Positions 11,532-21,659 of a DNA stretch of 64,000 nt are shown piece by piece. Origin of the DNA: Mangifera indica. Lineage: Eukaryota; Streptophyta; Magnoliopsida; Sapindales; Anacardiaceae. The notes beneath the pieces are model-generated. The model was not told the origin of the DNA. It did not search any database and saw only the letters and a program-made list of their open reading frames with translations. How positions within the stretch are numbered: the first letter of the stretch is position 1; each line of letters begins with the position of its first letter. A program made the position numbers and the translations under genes. The stretch lies in the NCBI RefSeq assembly GCF_011075055.1, contig NC_058138.1, forward strand, positions 23,529,568 to 23,593,567, written 5' to 3'.

Positions 11532-12328
11532 AATCAAAAAATCATACCATGACAGATAAAAAATATAAACACCTATCCACCTTAAATTTCCATTAAAATT
11601 GTCATTAAATACAAGGATAAAACTATGATTTAATAATAATATTAAAAAATATATAATTTTATTTTATTTCTCCTCTCAAGTTTTGAAAATTAACATTTCA
11701 CTTTAGATTTCAACTTTGAAAAAATGACTTTTCCCCTCCAAATCCCTAGGTTTTTTCTTTACCTCTTCCTCCGAGGGTCACCAGACACCCTAAACTCTGC
11801 TAGAAGACAACGTATCATTCATTCTCGTCATTTGGATCTAAACGACGCTCACCACCCATATCCAAACAATGAAGCGTCATCCTTAGATGATAGTCATTGC
11901 CCAGAGGTCGTCCTTTGGGTGACGATGACATCTTTGTCCACTGTAGGGTCACTATTCACCAAAGGAAGTGATTGGATTTCAGATTTGGTATCTTAAGGAG
12001 GAAAAGTAAATTTTTCAAAACTTAATCCTAGAAAAAAATTGTTAGTTTTTTAAACCAAAGAGAAAAAATGAGATATAATTTTAATTATTTTAATATTACT
12101 AATAAAATAACAATTTTACCCCTTAACCTTGAAACAAAATTTACAGGTGTGTCATAACGGACTAAAATTTGGATGAGTATTTGATTTTTTCATTTTTTGC
12201 GAATTTATACTTGTCATTTCACCAAAACTTGGGTGGGAAATAGTCCTTTGGCTTTGTTTTTTCATCCTAGAATTAAGACAAACTTAACAAATTAACTATA
12301 ATGTATAAGACAAAGTGTTTGTTCACCT

Positions 12329-12410
12329 GAATAGTTGAGGGGTCGAGATGGCCTTCTAGTTCTAGAGAACTTCTTTATTCTCAGATATCAAAGCCTGCAG
12401 AGATTTATTA
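12329..12410 (-). pseudogene. Orphan leader-exon-like block 3
   Basis: On the minus strand the sequence ends CCTCAACTATTCAG then GTGAAC, the same ending (ATTCAG and a GT donor) as DUF247 leader exons, but the region downstream on that strand is transposon sequence. The duplicate at 26281-26362 reads CTATTTAG then ATGCAC, so its donor is lost. Homology to the true leader exons is weaker than for blocks 1 and 2. Confidence 0.3.
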
Positions 12411-12419
12411 TTATTTGTT

Positions 12420-13655
12420 GTTTTTCTTGATAAGTAAATAATTTTTTTATGATTTTGTAAACGTAAAAAAGATTCGAACCTATATCTTTAATTTAAAAAT
12501 TCCCTCTTTGATCATGTTTTTTGTCTCTTTTTCGTTGGCGTAAGGGATTAAAAATTAGGATTTCTTTTACTTTGGTTTTGGATTAATCCTGAAATACAAG
12601 TGATGCTAATTCCTTTTTTTAAGCTGTTCAACTATCAAAGGAATAAGAATGAACTTCAAGAATCCATATTCCTCTTCATAAATTATTTGCAAAGAATAAC
12701 TTGAAAACGAGCAAAGAGCATTCATTAATTGATAATTATGTATCTTTCTAATCATGCACAGCTTCCTTTATAATAATGCTAGTGTCCAGACCACTCACAG
12801 GTGATCCCCTCTCACTCTCTTCACGTCAAAGCCCCGCAGCTTCGGCTCCCTCAAAATCACTATTGTTCCTCAAATAATTTTTTCATAGTTCACAAATATG
12901 AAAGAGATTTAAACCTGCGTCTTCTATTTAAAAGTTTCCTCGGCCAACTGATGATCAGATCAAATATATCGAAGTCTGATTTCTGAAGATACGTTACAAA
13001 GCAAAAAATGTTGCAGTACAATTACAGAGAGAAGTATTATTAAACGCCAACTTAGAACACTCCATCTAATACAAAATTATAATAAAAACATGTTACAAGT
13101 TTGAAGGCTCTGCCCCTTGCACCCCGTATACGCCAACGCAAGGACTTATAGGCTAATTGGTCGCCAATTCCAATAATTGTTGGCATTTAAAAAAATGTTA
13201 ATAAAAATGTTAAACACCTGGCTGAAAGTTACATGGGAGTGATTGTGACTCCTTTCTTGCCTTTTATACGAATCCCGGTAGTTGAGAACGTATGTTCCTC
13301 ATCTTTTGTTTTATCATGGGCTTTAATTCAGCTTCCTTTGCGGATATTTTCACTAAATCCTTGTCAGTAACCAGATTGTCCAACGTTACTCATAAAAAAC
13401 ATACTGATTTCCCCTGCTGCCAGTAACTCTACCAGAAACTCTGCGATGACCACGAAAATGATCTGAAAATAAAGTTGTATGAAAGATCCATATCCTTAAT
13501 GGAGCCACTCATTTCCAAATTCATTGTCCCGATAACAAAAGACACAGTAGTCACTGACAAGAGAAAGAAGATGGCTTTTTCAAACATAAATGATAACATT
13601 ACACCCACAGATATTGGTCGGTTTATAAACTACCAATTAAAATCAATTACATAGT
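12420..13655. other. Non-coding stretch downstream of DUF247 copy 2
   Basis: Shared with 26380-27783. Most likely the 3' flank and possible 3' UTR of the DUF247 copies. Copy B has about 350 bases (26722-27070) where copy A has an unrelated 65-base stretch (12873-12937). A minus-strand frame with a hydrophobic run (about 13590-13500) looks protein-like but is disrupted in copy B by a run of four T instead of five, so I do not call it. Confidence 0.5.
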
Positions 13656-14929
13656 TTACTTCATATAAGACATGAATTGCATGAGCTTATGCAACGAGAA
13701 TCCGGCTCCTGTAACAGTGGCTGTGCCTCGCCAAAGGTTCTTAAAGTAGACACTTTTTAACGTTGCCTTTGTATGGTTCCAAGGATTATTGTAGTGTGCC
13801 TTCAATTCCATGCCAGTCTTATAATAACACGACTTACTTCTATGAATTTCCAAGCTAAGTCTGTTGAACAGATTCACTACAGAAATATTGTCCCCCATAC
13901 GATTCCTAATAATCCCTTTTCTAACAAGCAAATCCGCATCTTTTTCAGTATTAATCAGATAATCCATCAGCCTCACGTAATTGCAAACTCGAGTATCCGA
14001 TGGGTAGTGACACTGCTCCAAAGCCATTATGTTTCGAAGCAAACGTTCAGTTCCATAATCAGCCACAACCAAATGAGGTATTTGCAGTTCATGAACTTCA
14101 AACCATGGAATCAGCCGCTTTCGCTTCTCAAATCTTATGTCAAGCAACGATGTTCCTGCAATGCCCTTAAACTTCACCCCCGACTCGCGCAACTTCACTG
14201 CACAAGGCAAATCTGAAATGAATCCCTGCTCTAAATTCTTTCTCCGGGGAAGTTTTTAAAAAGGGTGCTTCTTCTCAAGTCGGTGAAATGTTTAACCACA
14301 ATCTCAGCTGGTAAGGTATTGGATAAATATAAGAATTTATGACAAAGTTCCCGGAAATTTGGGGTTTCGAAAGCTAAACTGTATAGCTCCTCCAGGACAA
14401 AGAATGGAAGTTGATTTTCGAGTAGTTGCAGGTCCATCCTTAGAGCAAATCTAGTTTTTGGTATCTTTAACAAAAAGTCATCACTTCCATCGTTACGGTA
14501 GCTTCTGATGAAGAGCTCGAGAATGAAGACAGCGTCGTGTTCAACCATTGTTGTAAACTCATGACTCTCCATTTTAATTATATCTTCATAACAATTTCGA
14601 ATTCGTTGTTCGTTGTTTTTGATGAAGCTTAGAAGTTCGTTCCATTTCTCTTTCGTTATTCGCTGAAGAAAACTTTCCTTGTATCTGGCTTTCTGTCTTT
14701 CCATAAAAGCTAGTTCTTCTTTGCCCCGGTGAAGAGGACCTATTGAAACTAATCGAGGAGAGTAGGCTTCTTCGTTTATTCTACGGATGCATTTAGGAAC
14801 CCTGCAAATATAACACTCAACAGCAAGCTCAGGATCTAAATACTGCTCTGCAGTTATATCAATTAGCAAGTCCTTGCTCTGGTCCTCATCTTTAATGGGA
14901 GCTGTACCAGTACTCATCTTCAAACCCAT
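13656..14929 (-). pseudogene. DUF247 (UPF0481) gene copy 2, single-base frameshift
   Basis: The first ATG after the splice acceptor is at 14929 (MGLKMSTGTAPIK). The frame runs through CYICRVPKCIRR, YSPRLVSIGPLHRG, RIRNCYEDI, DAVFILELF and LRMDLQLLENQLPFFVLEELY to HFTDLRRSTLF, then fails: four G at 14246-14249 where copy 4 has five (28374-28378). The shifted frame ends at 14231, giving about 232 residues. The rest of the protein is intact one frame over (13656-14240: LPCAVKLRESGVKFKG, LRNIMALEQCHYP, IIRNRMGDN) and ends NLWRGTATVTGAG. Without the deletion it would be about 424 residues, the usual family length. The truncated product would lack the conserved C-terminal half. A sequencing error in the G run is possible. 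Confidence 0.85.
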
Positions 14930-15245
14930 ATTCCTAAAAACAAAGAAGACTAGGATTAAGATCGACTGTAATCCATATTGAACATCAAGGACGGAGCCAA
15001 GGATAGTGAAATACAAATGGATAATGTATTTGACATATATATTAAAGAAAACTGTTAAAACTTAGGGTCAAGTGACGGCCTTGCCCCCTCTCTCCATCCC
15101 TATTGAACAATTAAACATAGAAAAAAAAAAGGAATCTATTTCATCCAATCTGAACCTCTTGGTGAAGAAAAATAAATAAAACGAGGTTTCTAGCAACCAA
15201 TTATCACATGGAAATCAGAGAGAACATAAGCGACTATATAAGAAC

Positions 15246-15375
15246 CTGAATATTTGGGCAGGAGATGAAGAAATAATGGTGTGGTTGAGACCAGCAGTTT
15301 CTTCAGATCTTCCTCTCTAATATGATGAAAGCTCACAAGGATTTGTTGCTTCTGGCATCTCTCTGCATACAAAGA
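15246..15375 (-). other. 5' UTR leader exon of DUF247 copy 2
   Basis: Minus-strand sequence ending CCCAAATATTCAG then GTTCTT, a splice donor; the matching acceptor is TTTTTAG before GAATATGGG (first exonic base 14933). The implied intron is 14934-15245, in the 5' UTR. The same arrangement is found at 29375 for copy 4. The 60-codon frame here is not expected to be a protein. Confidence 0.6.
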
Positions 15376-15474
15376 CTAAAGCAATGTGAAACAGGCAGCC
15401 GTGCGCAAACAACGCGTTTGTCACATGCTTTTTATTCCTCCTCGGCTTATGCACATATATTCCCATTTTAAAAT

Positions 15475-16150
15475 GGCGGATTACCTATTCCCACCCAAAT
15501 TTTGATGTACAACAATTTCTCATTTTAAGTTTGAAATTTTCATTTTTTCAATTATTTATTAAATTTATTAATAAAATATGATAAAATTTTTTATAAAGTT
15601 GGTAAAACAAAAATGGTTTCTGTCTTTACTAAAGTTAAATTATAGTTTATCCAAAAAAATTATAGATTTTTATACACAATTGGTTAATAAATGAAAAACT
15701 AAAAATTATTAAGCAATTAGCAAGACTATTCGTTTCCAATTGCTGCCACCCTTATGTCGTGCTCAATTAGTTGTTGGTGGATATGTTGTTTTTACTTAAA
15801 TTTACCATTGAAGAGCTCTAATATGTTTGGATCTTACCCTTTCATGAATTTTGAGATAATTCATTGTATACACAAACCTTAAGAATATTCATATTTTTGG
15901 GTGTTTTTCAATAATAGAAAATTGATAAAAGAAGGAGAAATAAAAAAATATATAAAATAGTTAAAGTGAACTATATTTTGTTTATACCAATTATAGGTTT
16001 AAGTGATATTAATTATATTATATAATAAAAATATTATTTTAACTATTAAAATTAACATCTAACTCTTATAAATGGGTGAGAACTTGATTTGTCAAACTTT
16101 TAGTTAACAGAATCTTTTTATTAAAGTTCAGGGGGAATTGTTCTTTAGCA
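15475..16150. mobile_element. Small MULE-like element, family 1, copy at 15.5 kb
   Basis: Left end GGCGGATTACCTATTCCC then ACCCAAATTTTGATG; right end GGGGGAATTGTTCTTTAGCA, imperfectly inverted. It is flanked by an exact 9-base duplication TTTTAAAAT (15466-15474 and 16151-16159). 676 bp, no coding potential seen. In the duplicate locus the right half is deleted (see 29592-29860). Confidence 0.7.
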
Positions 16151-16550
16151 TTTTAAAATTGCTAATTGACGACAAAGAAAAGATACCACCATCAGCATGC
16201 CTATATAGTACAACTCGCCACGTGCTTCGGTTCCTCCTCGGCCTTCATAATTACCTATTTAATAACACTAACTAAAGGATTAAAGAAAGACTAAATTAAC
16301 ATTAACATTAAATAAACTGGTTTCACTCAATAAGATAAGATGGCAACAAATCGGACTCAGAGACAACCTGGACTGAGTTTCTTCACAGAAAGAAAAAAGG
16401 CCCACGGGCCATGATAGGTTGGAAGGCATCCACATCCTATGGGTCAAACAATTATAACTGCATCAAAAAACCTGAGCCCAAGCTGAGAAGTCTGTCTAAT
16501 AAGAGAGACCAAACCTATATTCACATTCCGTAATGTAATTTGTAAGATTA

Positions 16551-17860
16551 TATTGGAGCTAAGCTGGCAATTATTCGTTCATTTCGATCAAACCTGAAAT
16601 GAACAGATATGACTCAAACTTAAGTTATGGTTTTAAAAATTTATCAAACTCATGAGTTCTAACAAATAAAAAAGACATGAATTAGAGTTGAAATGTGATG
16701 ATAAATAAAAAGAAAGAAAGCAGTGTTATGTGTATAACTTTGTATACAAATAATAATATATCGTTATATGATTTGATATAGTTTTATCTTTGATTTAAAA
16801 CTATTTAATCACGTAATAATATATCATTGTTTGTATACATAATTTATTGAAAGAATAAACCTATTTATAAATAATGAGGTGAGTGATCGGTAATTTTAGA
16901 TAAAAGGGAAACGTGTTTTTTTAATAGAAAGAGTTTGCTATGCATACCAAGATTCTGAAAGTGTATCATAAATGGATTCTTGAAAGGATGTTGAAAGTAA
17001 ATAACAAAAATAGTTTCTTGTGCGTAATAGTCTTCTGGGCGTCTTCTCTTCTTTGCTGTCAATCTGCTGGGCGTCTTCTTCTCTTCTTTGCTGTCCTGGG
17101 CGTCTTTTTCTTCTACTGGGTGTCTCAATAAATTAATTTGTTCCAGCAAAAAAAATGTAAATTTTGGCAGCATATATAATACTGGATATTAGCAGAGAAA
17201 CTCACCAAGAAAGCATAAAAAAGCTAATTATGGAACAATGTATGTTTTTCAAAAAGAATGAATGTCATAGGAATTGGTAAAAATGAAAGAATATAAAAAA
17301 ACATCTTTGAAACAAAATTTTCTTTCTGCTTGTCCTCGAGATTATCGCTGAAAACATTCATTCTCTTTGAAAATAGGACAACATTCAATATATTTTGATA
17401 AAATATATTGATTTATATACATATTTATTTTTTATTTTAAAATATGAATATATAAGTATTGATTTAATTTATACATACATGTTTCAAGAACTTGAATTTA
17501 TAATTTATTTTTGGTATAAAATTATTTTGTTATATGTTATTTTAAATTGGTTAGAAAAAATCAATTGTTGTATTTTTTTAATTAAAATATAAGTTATTGT
17601 ATTTTTTATAAAAATTTCATATTTATAAAAAAAACCTCATATTTCTTACATTTACACGTTTCTCCACGTTTACGTTTCCTACTTTTTTAAGAAAATACTT
17701 TTTCACATTTTCGTTTTCACGTTTCCACGTTTCTACGTTTCCGTTTCCGTACTACCTAGTTTGTGTCTTTCACTCGTGTTGGCTGGCAATCATAAAGTTA
17801 AATGAATTTTTTCTGTTCGTCCCTTCGCCTAGCCTTTTTACGGCTTCAATTCACATATAG
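16551..17860. other. AT-rich spacer between DUF247 copies 2 and 3
   Basis: No gene recognised. It holds a small GC-richer repeat at 17035-17125 and a patch of CACGTTTCC/TACGTTTCC words at 17655-17755. The 102-codon minus-strand frame at 16865-17173 owes its Lys/Arg-rich stretch to the repeat and has no family match I know. Confidence 0.5.
17035..17125. repeat. Short minisatellite, three units
   Basis: Three imperfect units of about 30 bases around CTGGGCGTCTTCTTCTCTTC, ending TTGCTGTC in the first two. Confidence 0.75.
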
Positions 17861-18194
17861 TTATTCAATCAACACACATATATATATATATATACATGCA
17901 AACGCAAAAGTAGTTGAAGAGTATATTTAAACTGGAAGTCCTTCTGTTATTACTATTTTTATTGTTTATCAGTACAACTTTGCTCGTGCCTTGGTGGTCT
18001 GGTTTCATATATAGAAGAAGAACATTCAAGTACTCATCTTTTAATATTATTATTGTCACTCGCCAGGAGGGAAAGGGGAGAAATATTGAACTAGAAAGTA
18101 TACAAACACATATTCTTATTAAAACAAGGAGCTTCACACTGAATATTACAATAATACAAGTAGATATTGGATCTAATACAATTATCAATTAAAA

Positions 18195-19478
18195 TTACAC
18201 AACTTGCCAAATAGAACATACGGTTTGTACGACAGTAAGAAACAAGAGTATTATTGCTGCGACAGTTGCTGTGCCTCTCCATGGATTGCTGAAATATACT
18301 CTTTTCAAAGTTGCCTTGGCTCTGTACCAGGGACTGTTGTAGTGTTCTTTGAGCTCATTGCATAAGTTGTGGTAAGCTGATGGGCGTATAAGTACATTTG
18401 AACAAAGTCTGTTAAACATATTTGCCACTGAAGCATTGTCCCCCATATGATTGGAAATAATCTGATTTCCAACAAGCAAATCCACGTCTTCTATAGTATT
18501 GATAAGAAAATCCATCAGTTCAACATAATTGCAAACCAGAGCATCATTTGGGTAAATGCACTGCTCCAAAGCAATAATGTTTCTGAGTAGAAGTTCAGTC
18601 TCGTCAGCTACAACTAGCTGTGGTATCTTCAATTCATGGACTTCAAAAAATGGGATCAACCGTTTTCGCTTTTCAAATTTTATATCAAGTAAGCTCTGTT
18701 CTTCTTTAATAATACCCTTGAATTTTATTCCTGACTCATGTAACTTTATTGCACAAGGTAAATCATAAACCCTTTTTTCGGCTGACTCTGATCTTGGGTA
18801 GGCTTCAAGTAGACTAATTCTACTCAAATCTGTGAAATGTTTAACTTCCACCTCGGGCGTTATTCTACTAAATTTTACACCTATAAAAGAGCTAAAGAAA
18901 TTAACAGAAAGGTCCATGAAAGTAGGTAAGTCGGTGCCATCGAAAGCCAACTTGTATATTTGCTCAAGGATAAAATATGGAAGTTGATTTTCAAATAATT
19001 GCAGGTCGATCCATAAACTAGAGCTTAGTGAGTATATATCTATATCAATTCTTTCTTGAAACCTCTCTCTTAAGAAGATTTCCATGATGAAGATAGAATC
19101 ATAAAAAATCATCCTAACAAACTCATGACTCTTAAATGTAGATACTTCTGCATAACAATCACGAATCTGTTTTTCATTATCCTTGATGAAGCTTAAAATT
19201 TTATCTATTTCCTTTATTGTTGTTCGTTCAAGAAAGCTTTTCATATACTGTTTCTTCTTCTTTTCCATATCAGCTAATTTTGGTTTGCCATGGTGAAGAG
19301 GACCAATTGAAATTAACTCAGGAGTGTAGAGTTCTTCTTTTACACTACGAATCTTTTTAGGCACCCTGAAAATACAGCGCCGATCAGGATTCGACTCGGG
19401 CTTCAAGTCTTTAATGTCAATTAGCAACTCTTTGATCAGATCTCCATTCTCAAAGGCTGCAGTAATCTTCGAGTTCAT
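18195..19478 (-). CDS. DUF247 (UPF0481) protein, intact (copy 3)
   Basis: One unbroken frame of 427 residues from the ATG at 19478 (MNSKITAAFENG). An in-frame ATG at 19511 also exists, but a splice acceptor (GGCTTTAG, first exonic base 19482) falls between them and a leader exon ends at 20051, so 19478 is preferred. Family landmarks: CIFRVPKKIRS near residue 35, YTPELISIGPLHHG near 52, QIRDCYAEV near 100, DSIFIMEIF near 122, LQLFENQLPYFILEQIY near 150, HFTDLSRISLLEAYPR near 215, YDLPCAIKLHESGIKFKG, LLRNIIALEQCIYP and IISNHMGDNASV. It ends with PWRGTATV and a hydrophobic helix (AAIILLFLTVVQTVCSI), the usual C-terminal membrane anchor. This is the only complete and undamaged DUF247 gene here. 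It differs clearly from copies 2 and 4, so it is an older paralogue. Confidence 0.92.
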   Translation of the reverse strand: MNSKITAAFENGDLIKELLIDIKDLKPESNPDRRCIFRVPKKIRSVKEELYTPELISIGPLHHGKPKLADMEKKKKQYMKSFLERTTIKEIDKILSFIKDNEKQIRDCYAEVSTFKSHEFVRMIFYDSIFIMEIFLRERFQERIDIDIYSLSSSLWIDLQLFENQLPYFILEQIYKLAFDGTDLPTFMDLSVNFFSSFIGVKFSRITPEVEVKHFTDLSRISLLEAYPRSESAEKRVYDLPCAIKLHESGIKFKGIIKEEQSLLDIKFEKRKRLIPFFEVHELKIPQLVVADETELLLRNIIALEQCIYPNDALVCNYVELMDFLINTIEDVDLLVGNQIISNHMGDNASVANMFNRLCSNVLIRPSAYHNLCNELKEHYNSPWYRAKATLKRVYFSNPWRGTATVAAIILLFLTVVQTVCSIWQVV

Positions 19479-20050
19479 TGCTCTAAAGCCAAAGGTAGAT
19501 AACAACAGCATGAGGTAATTCTTTAATTTGATTTACCGAAAAAAGTAACAAGATAATTGGGCAAATGAAAATAAAGTAAACAAGAAAAAGAATGATAAGT
19601 GTCTCATATTTTGCAGTAAATACAAAACCCTATAAAAGTGAAAATTGTCATAATTATTTATTGAAAACTCAATTATGCTACTTATCATAATCAAAATGGA
19701 ATCGGCAAATCTAATAAAGAACCAGTGATAAATCTGATTTTAATCATAGTTGAAACTCATTAAAATTATCAAAATGAATTGACACAGTCATTGACCTAAA
19801 GACGACACTTTGACTAGATTTAAAAATATTGAATTGAGTTTAGTATCTTAATTTGTATCCTCTATATTACTTTTTGCAGTTTTTTTCATACACACGTGTT
19901 TACTTAAATAAGATATTTGTTTATTTCTTGCTTCAAATATACATCAGCTGAAGAGGTAAATAATTTAAGCGAACTAATATTGATCAAACTATAACATAAA
20001 TTAAGCTAAAACAAAGAAGAAGAATAAGTGATAAAGAAAAATATGTGCAC

Positions 20051-20135
20051 CTGAATTTCACACTCCAAGAGATACAAGTGTGATATCAGTGTGTAGAATC
20101 CTTCTCTCTCAAATGTCACAACTCACAGCCACAGC
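20051..20135 (-). other. 5' UTR leader exon of DUF247 copy 3
   Basis: Minus-strand sequence ends GTGTGAAATTCAG then GTGCAC, a splice donor. With the acceptor at 19482/19483 it defines a 5' UTR intron of about 570 bases. Its upstream edge runs directly into the decayed DUF247 fragment at 20123-20500, so the promoter of copy 3 must lie in or beyond that fragment. Confidence 0.55.
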
Positions 20136-20500
20136 CCACTGACACGTCGCAGTTCTTCTCTTTGTTTTTGTATACTATGTACGTTTTGATAAAGTTTGTT
20201 AAACGTATTTCCTACTGAAGCAGTGTCCCCCATACAAAGGAAAATAATTCGATTTCTAACAAGCGAATGCACATCTTCTTCAATATTGATAAGATAATCC
20301 ATTAATGCTACATAATTACAAACCCAAGCATAATGTGGGTTAAACACTCTTCAGAGAAATAATGTTTATGAATAGACGTGCAGTCTCATTGTTTATTAGT
20401 AGAATGTGATAACAATTTATGAACTTTAAAAAATAGGATCAGTTGCTTTCGCTTTTCGAATCTTACATCCAATAAGTTGTGTTCTCGATTACATCTTGTT
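20123..20500 (-). pseudogene. Decayed DUF247 fragment
   Basis: Read on the minus strand it gives LLDVRFEKRKQLILFFKVHKL, then stops, then in another frame YAWVCNYVALMDYLINIEEDVHSLVRN-like sequence and a degraded MGDTASVGNTFNKLYQNV. These match copy 3 at LLDIKFEKRKRLIPFFEVHEL, VCNYVELMDFLINTIEDVDLL and MGDNASVANMFNRL. The N-terminal half and the membrane anchor are missing. It is clearly a dead remnant of a further cluster member. Confidence 0.85.
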
Positions 20501-20699
20501 CAACTGTCTATGGTTTATAAACATGTCCAATTAAGTTCATTAGATCTTCCCCAATGATTTATAGTGCTCAAAAAATGAGAAAGAATAAGAAAAAGATGTT
20601 GGAGAAGAAAAAGAAAAATAGCAAATAACTAATATGAAAATGTAATTATTCTGTACTATTGGGTTTGTAACGACTAATTCGATTATATATTAAAATATA

Positions 20700-21045
20700 T
20701 TATGAGACTTCACTAATGGGTTAAAAAATAGGTTTTTCAAACTTTAAACAAAAAATGTCAGTTCATCCAAATTTAAGTGGAAATTGTCATTTAGCCTCTT
20801 AAATTGCTGATTGAACGAGAAAAGAAAAGAACTGGGGTTTACTATACACTTTACAAAGACTATGACCTTAATTAACATAAATAATGCCATAATATATTAA
20901 TGCTATATCTATATCTTACGTAATTACCAATTTAATAAATGCTAATCAAAGGATTAAAGAAACACTAAATTAACATCAGCATTAATTAAACTGGTTCTAC
21001 TCAATCAGAAAAGGTGGCAAGAAATTGGACGTAGTCTAAGTTTCC
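20700..21045. other. Spacer with a family 1 MULE-like right end
   Basis: Around 20758-20810 the words CATCCAAATTTAAGTGG, AATTGTCATTTAGCC and TTAAATTGCTGATT echo the right end and flank of the element at 15475-16150; no left end was found. From 20915 the sequence parallels 16240-16390 up to the duplication boundary at about 21050. Confidence 0.4.
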
Positions 21046-21336
21046 CGGAATCCTCCGGTAAATATCATCCTTCATAAATTTTTTTTATCAATTTTTTAAA
21101 GGTTAAAAAAAAAGTTATTTTAAGATATTTGACAAAAAATTTTTTAACCAGTTATAACATAATAGAGTTTCAATTCATGTATTCAAAACGAACAGGTGTT
21201 TTTTAATTGCGAAATAATTTTGTGTATTAGTATAAAAATCCTAAAATCAAATAAACATTCGATTAATTTTGTGTGGATGAAAATGAATAAATGATAAGAA
21301 TATATCATAAAAATAACTAAACAAGTGACATTGAAC

Positions 21337-21425
21337 CTGAATCTTTTGGCCTCGGAAAATAAGAAATTGTTGTGTGATTGATTGCACCAGAAAGTTCTTC
21401 CTTGCTCTCGATTATATTTCAGCAC
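21337..21425 (-). pseudogene. Orphan leader-exon-like block 4
   Basis: Duplicate of block 1 (1917-2000): minus strand ends GAGGCCAAAAGATTCAG then GTTCAA. No DUF247 coding sequence lies immediately downstream on that strand; the next is the decayed fragment at 20500, about 840 bases away, so this could have been that gene's leader. Confidence 0.45.
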
Positions 21426-21659
21426 GTACCATAATATATTTGATTTTATAGTTGTGTCACTTAAACTTATGCAACCTCACTGCCTCACCTTGTACGATAT
21501 ATATCTATAATGTGCTTTCTCTTCTGGCTTTATATTTGATCTTATATAACAAGTGCCAGTCTGAAAATCAAAGTAGACTAGTACGTAATTCAACACTTGT
21601 GTTCCACGCGTTGCCTACAAAATATGACTGCAGTCTTTAGATTTTAAACCATTCACTGA

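Larger units (their letters stand above)
9183..12252. mobile_element. Small MULE-like element, family 1 (copy A), interrupted
   Basis: Left end GGCCTGAGTACTATATCCC, right end CTTGGGTGGGAAATAGTCC then TTTGGC: imperfect inverted repeats of each other. Flanks TTGATTTTT (left) and TTTGTTTTT (right) are the degraded form of the 9-base duplication better preserved in copy B. After removal of the 9218-11522 insertion the element would be about 760 bp, as at 25473-26205. The inner portion (11.56-12.25 kb) holds a 90-codon frame (11724-11996) with a partly similar frame in copy B (25700-25948); it resembles no transposase I recognise. Confidence 0.75.
1640..16550. repeat. Segmental duplication, copy A
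   Basis: This segment aligns, with gaps, to about 21050-30190 in direct orientation. Matching landmarks: the block beginning CCGGTAAATATCAT (about 1651 and 21055), the leader-like exon (1917 and 21337), AT-rich spacers, the TTAATTATATGAGAATG region (8380 and 24675), the CACTA-like block (8755 and 25033), the small MULE-like element (9183 and 25473), the DUF247 gene (13656-14929 and 27784-29057) and the ACCTGGACTGAGTTTC block (about 16365 and 30025). Copy A is about 5.8 kb longer, mainly from the 2.3-kb insertion and roughly 4 kb of extra AT-rich sequence at 4.2-8.2 kb. The gene portion is nearly identical between copies and the spacers more diverged. Confidence 0.85.

Noticed and set aside
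11724..11996. 90-codon frame inside the family 1 element with a partial counterpart at 25700-25948
   Set aside because: Start regions differ, length differs, no known domain; left as part of the mobile element.
13480..13600. Hydrophobic minus-strand frame downstream of DUF247 copy 2 that could be an extra membrane-anchor exon
   Set aside because: In the duplicate (27640-27720) the T run is one base shorter and the frame stops early, so it is not conserved.
13773..14216. 147-codon plus-strand frame over DUF247 copy 2, repeated at 27901-28344
   Set aside because: Antisense shadow of conserved DUF247 codons; conserved only because the genes are duplicates.
16865..17173. 102-codon minus-strand frame with a Lys/Arg-rich stretch resembling a nuclear signal
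   Set aside because: The basic stretch comes from a three-unit repeat, the rest is low-complexity, and no homologue is recognised.
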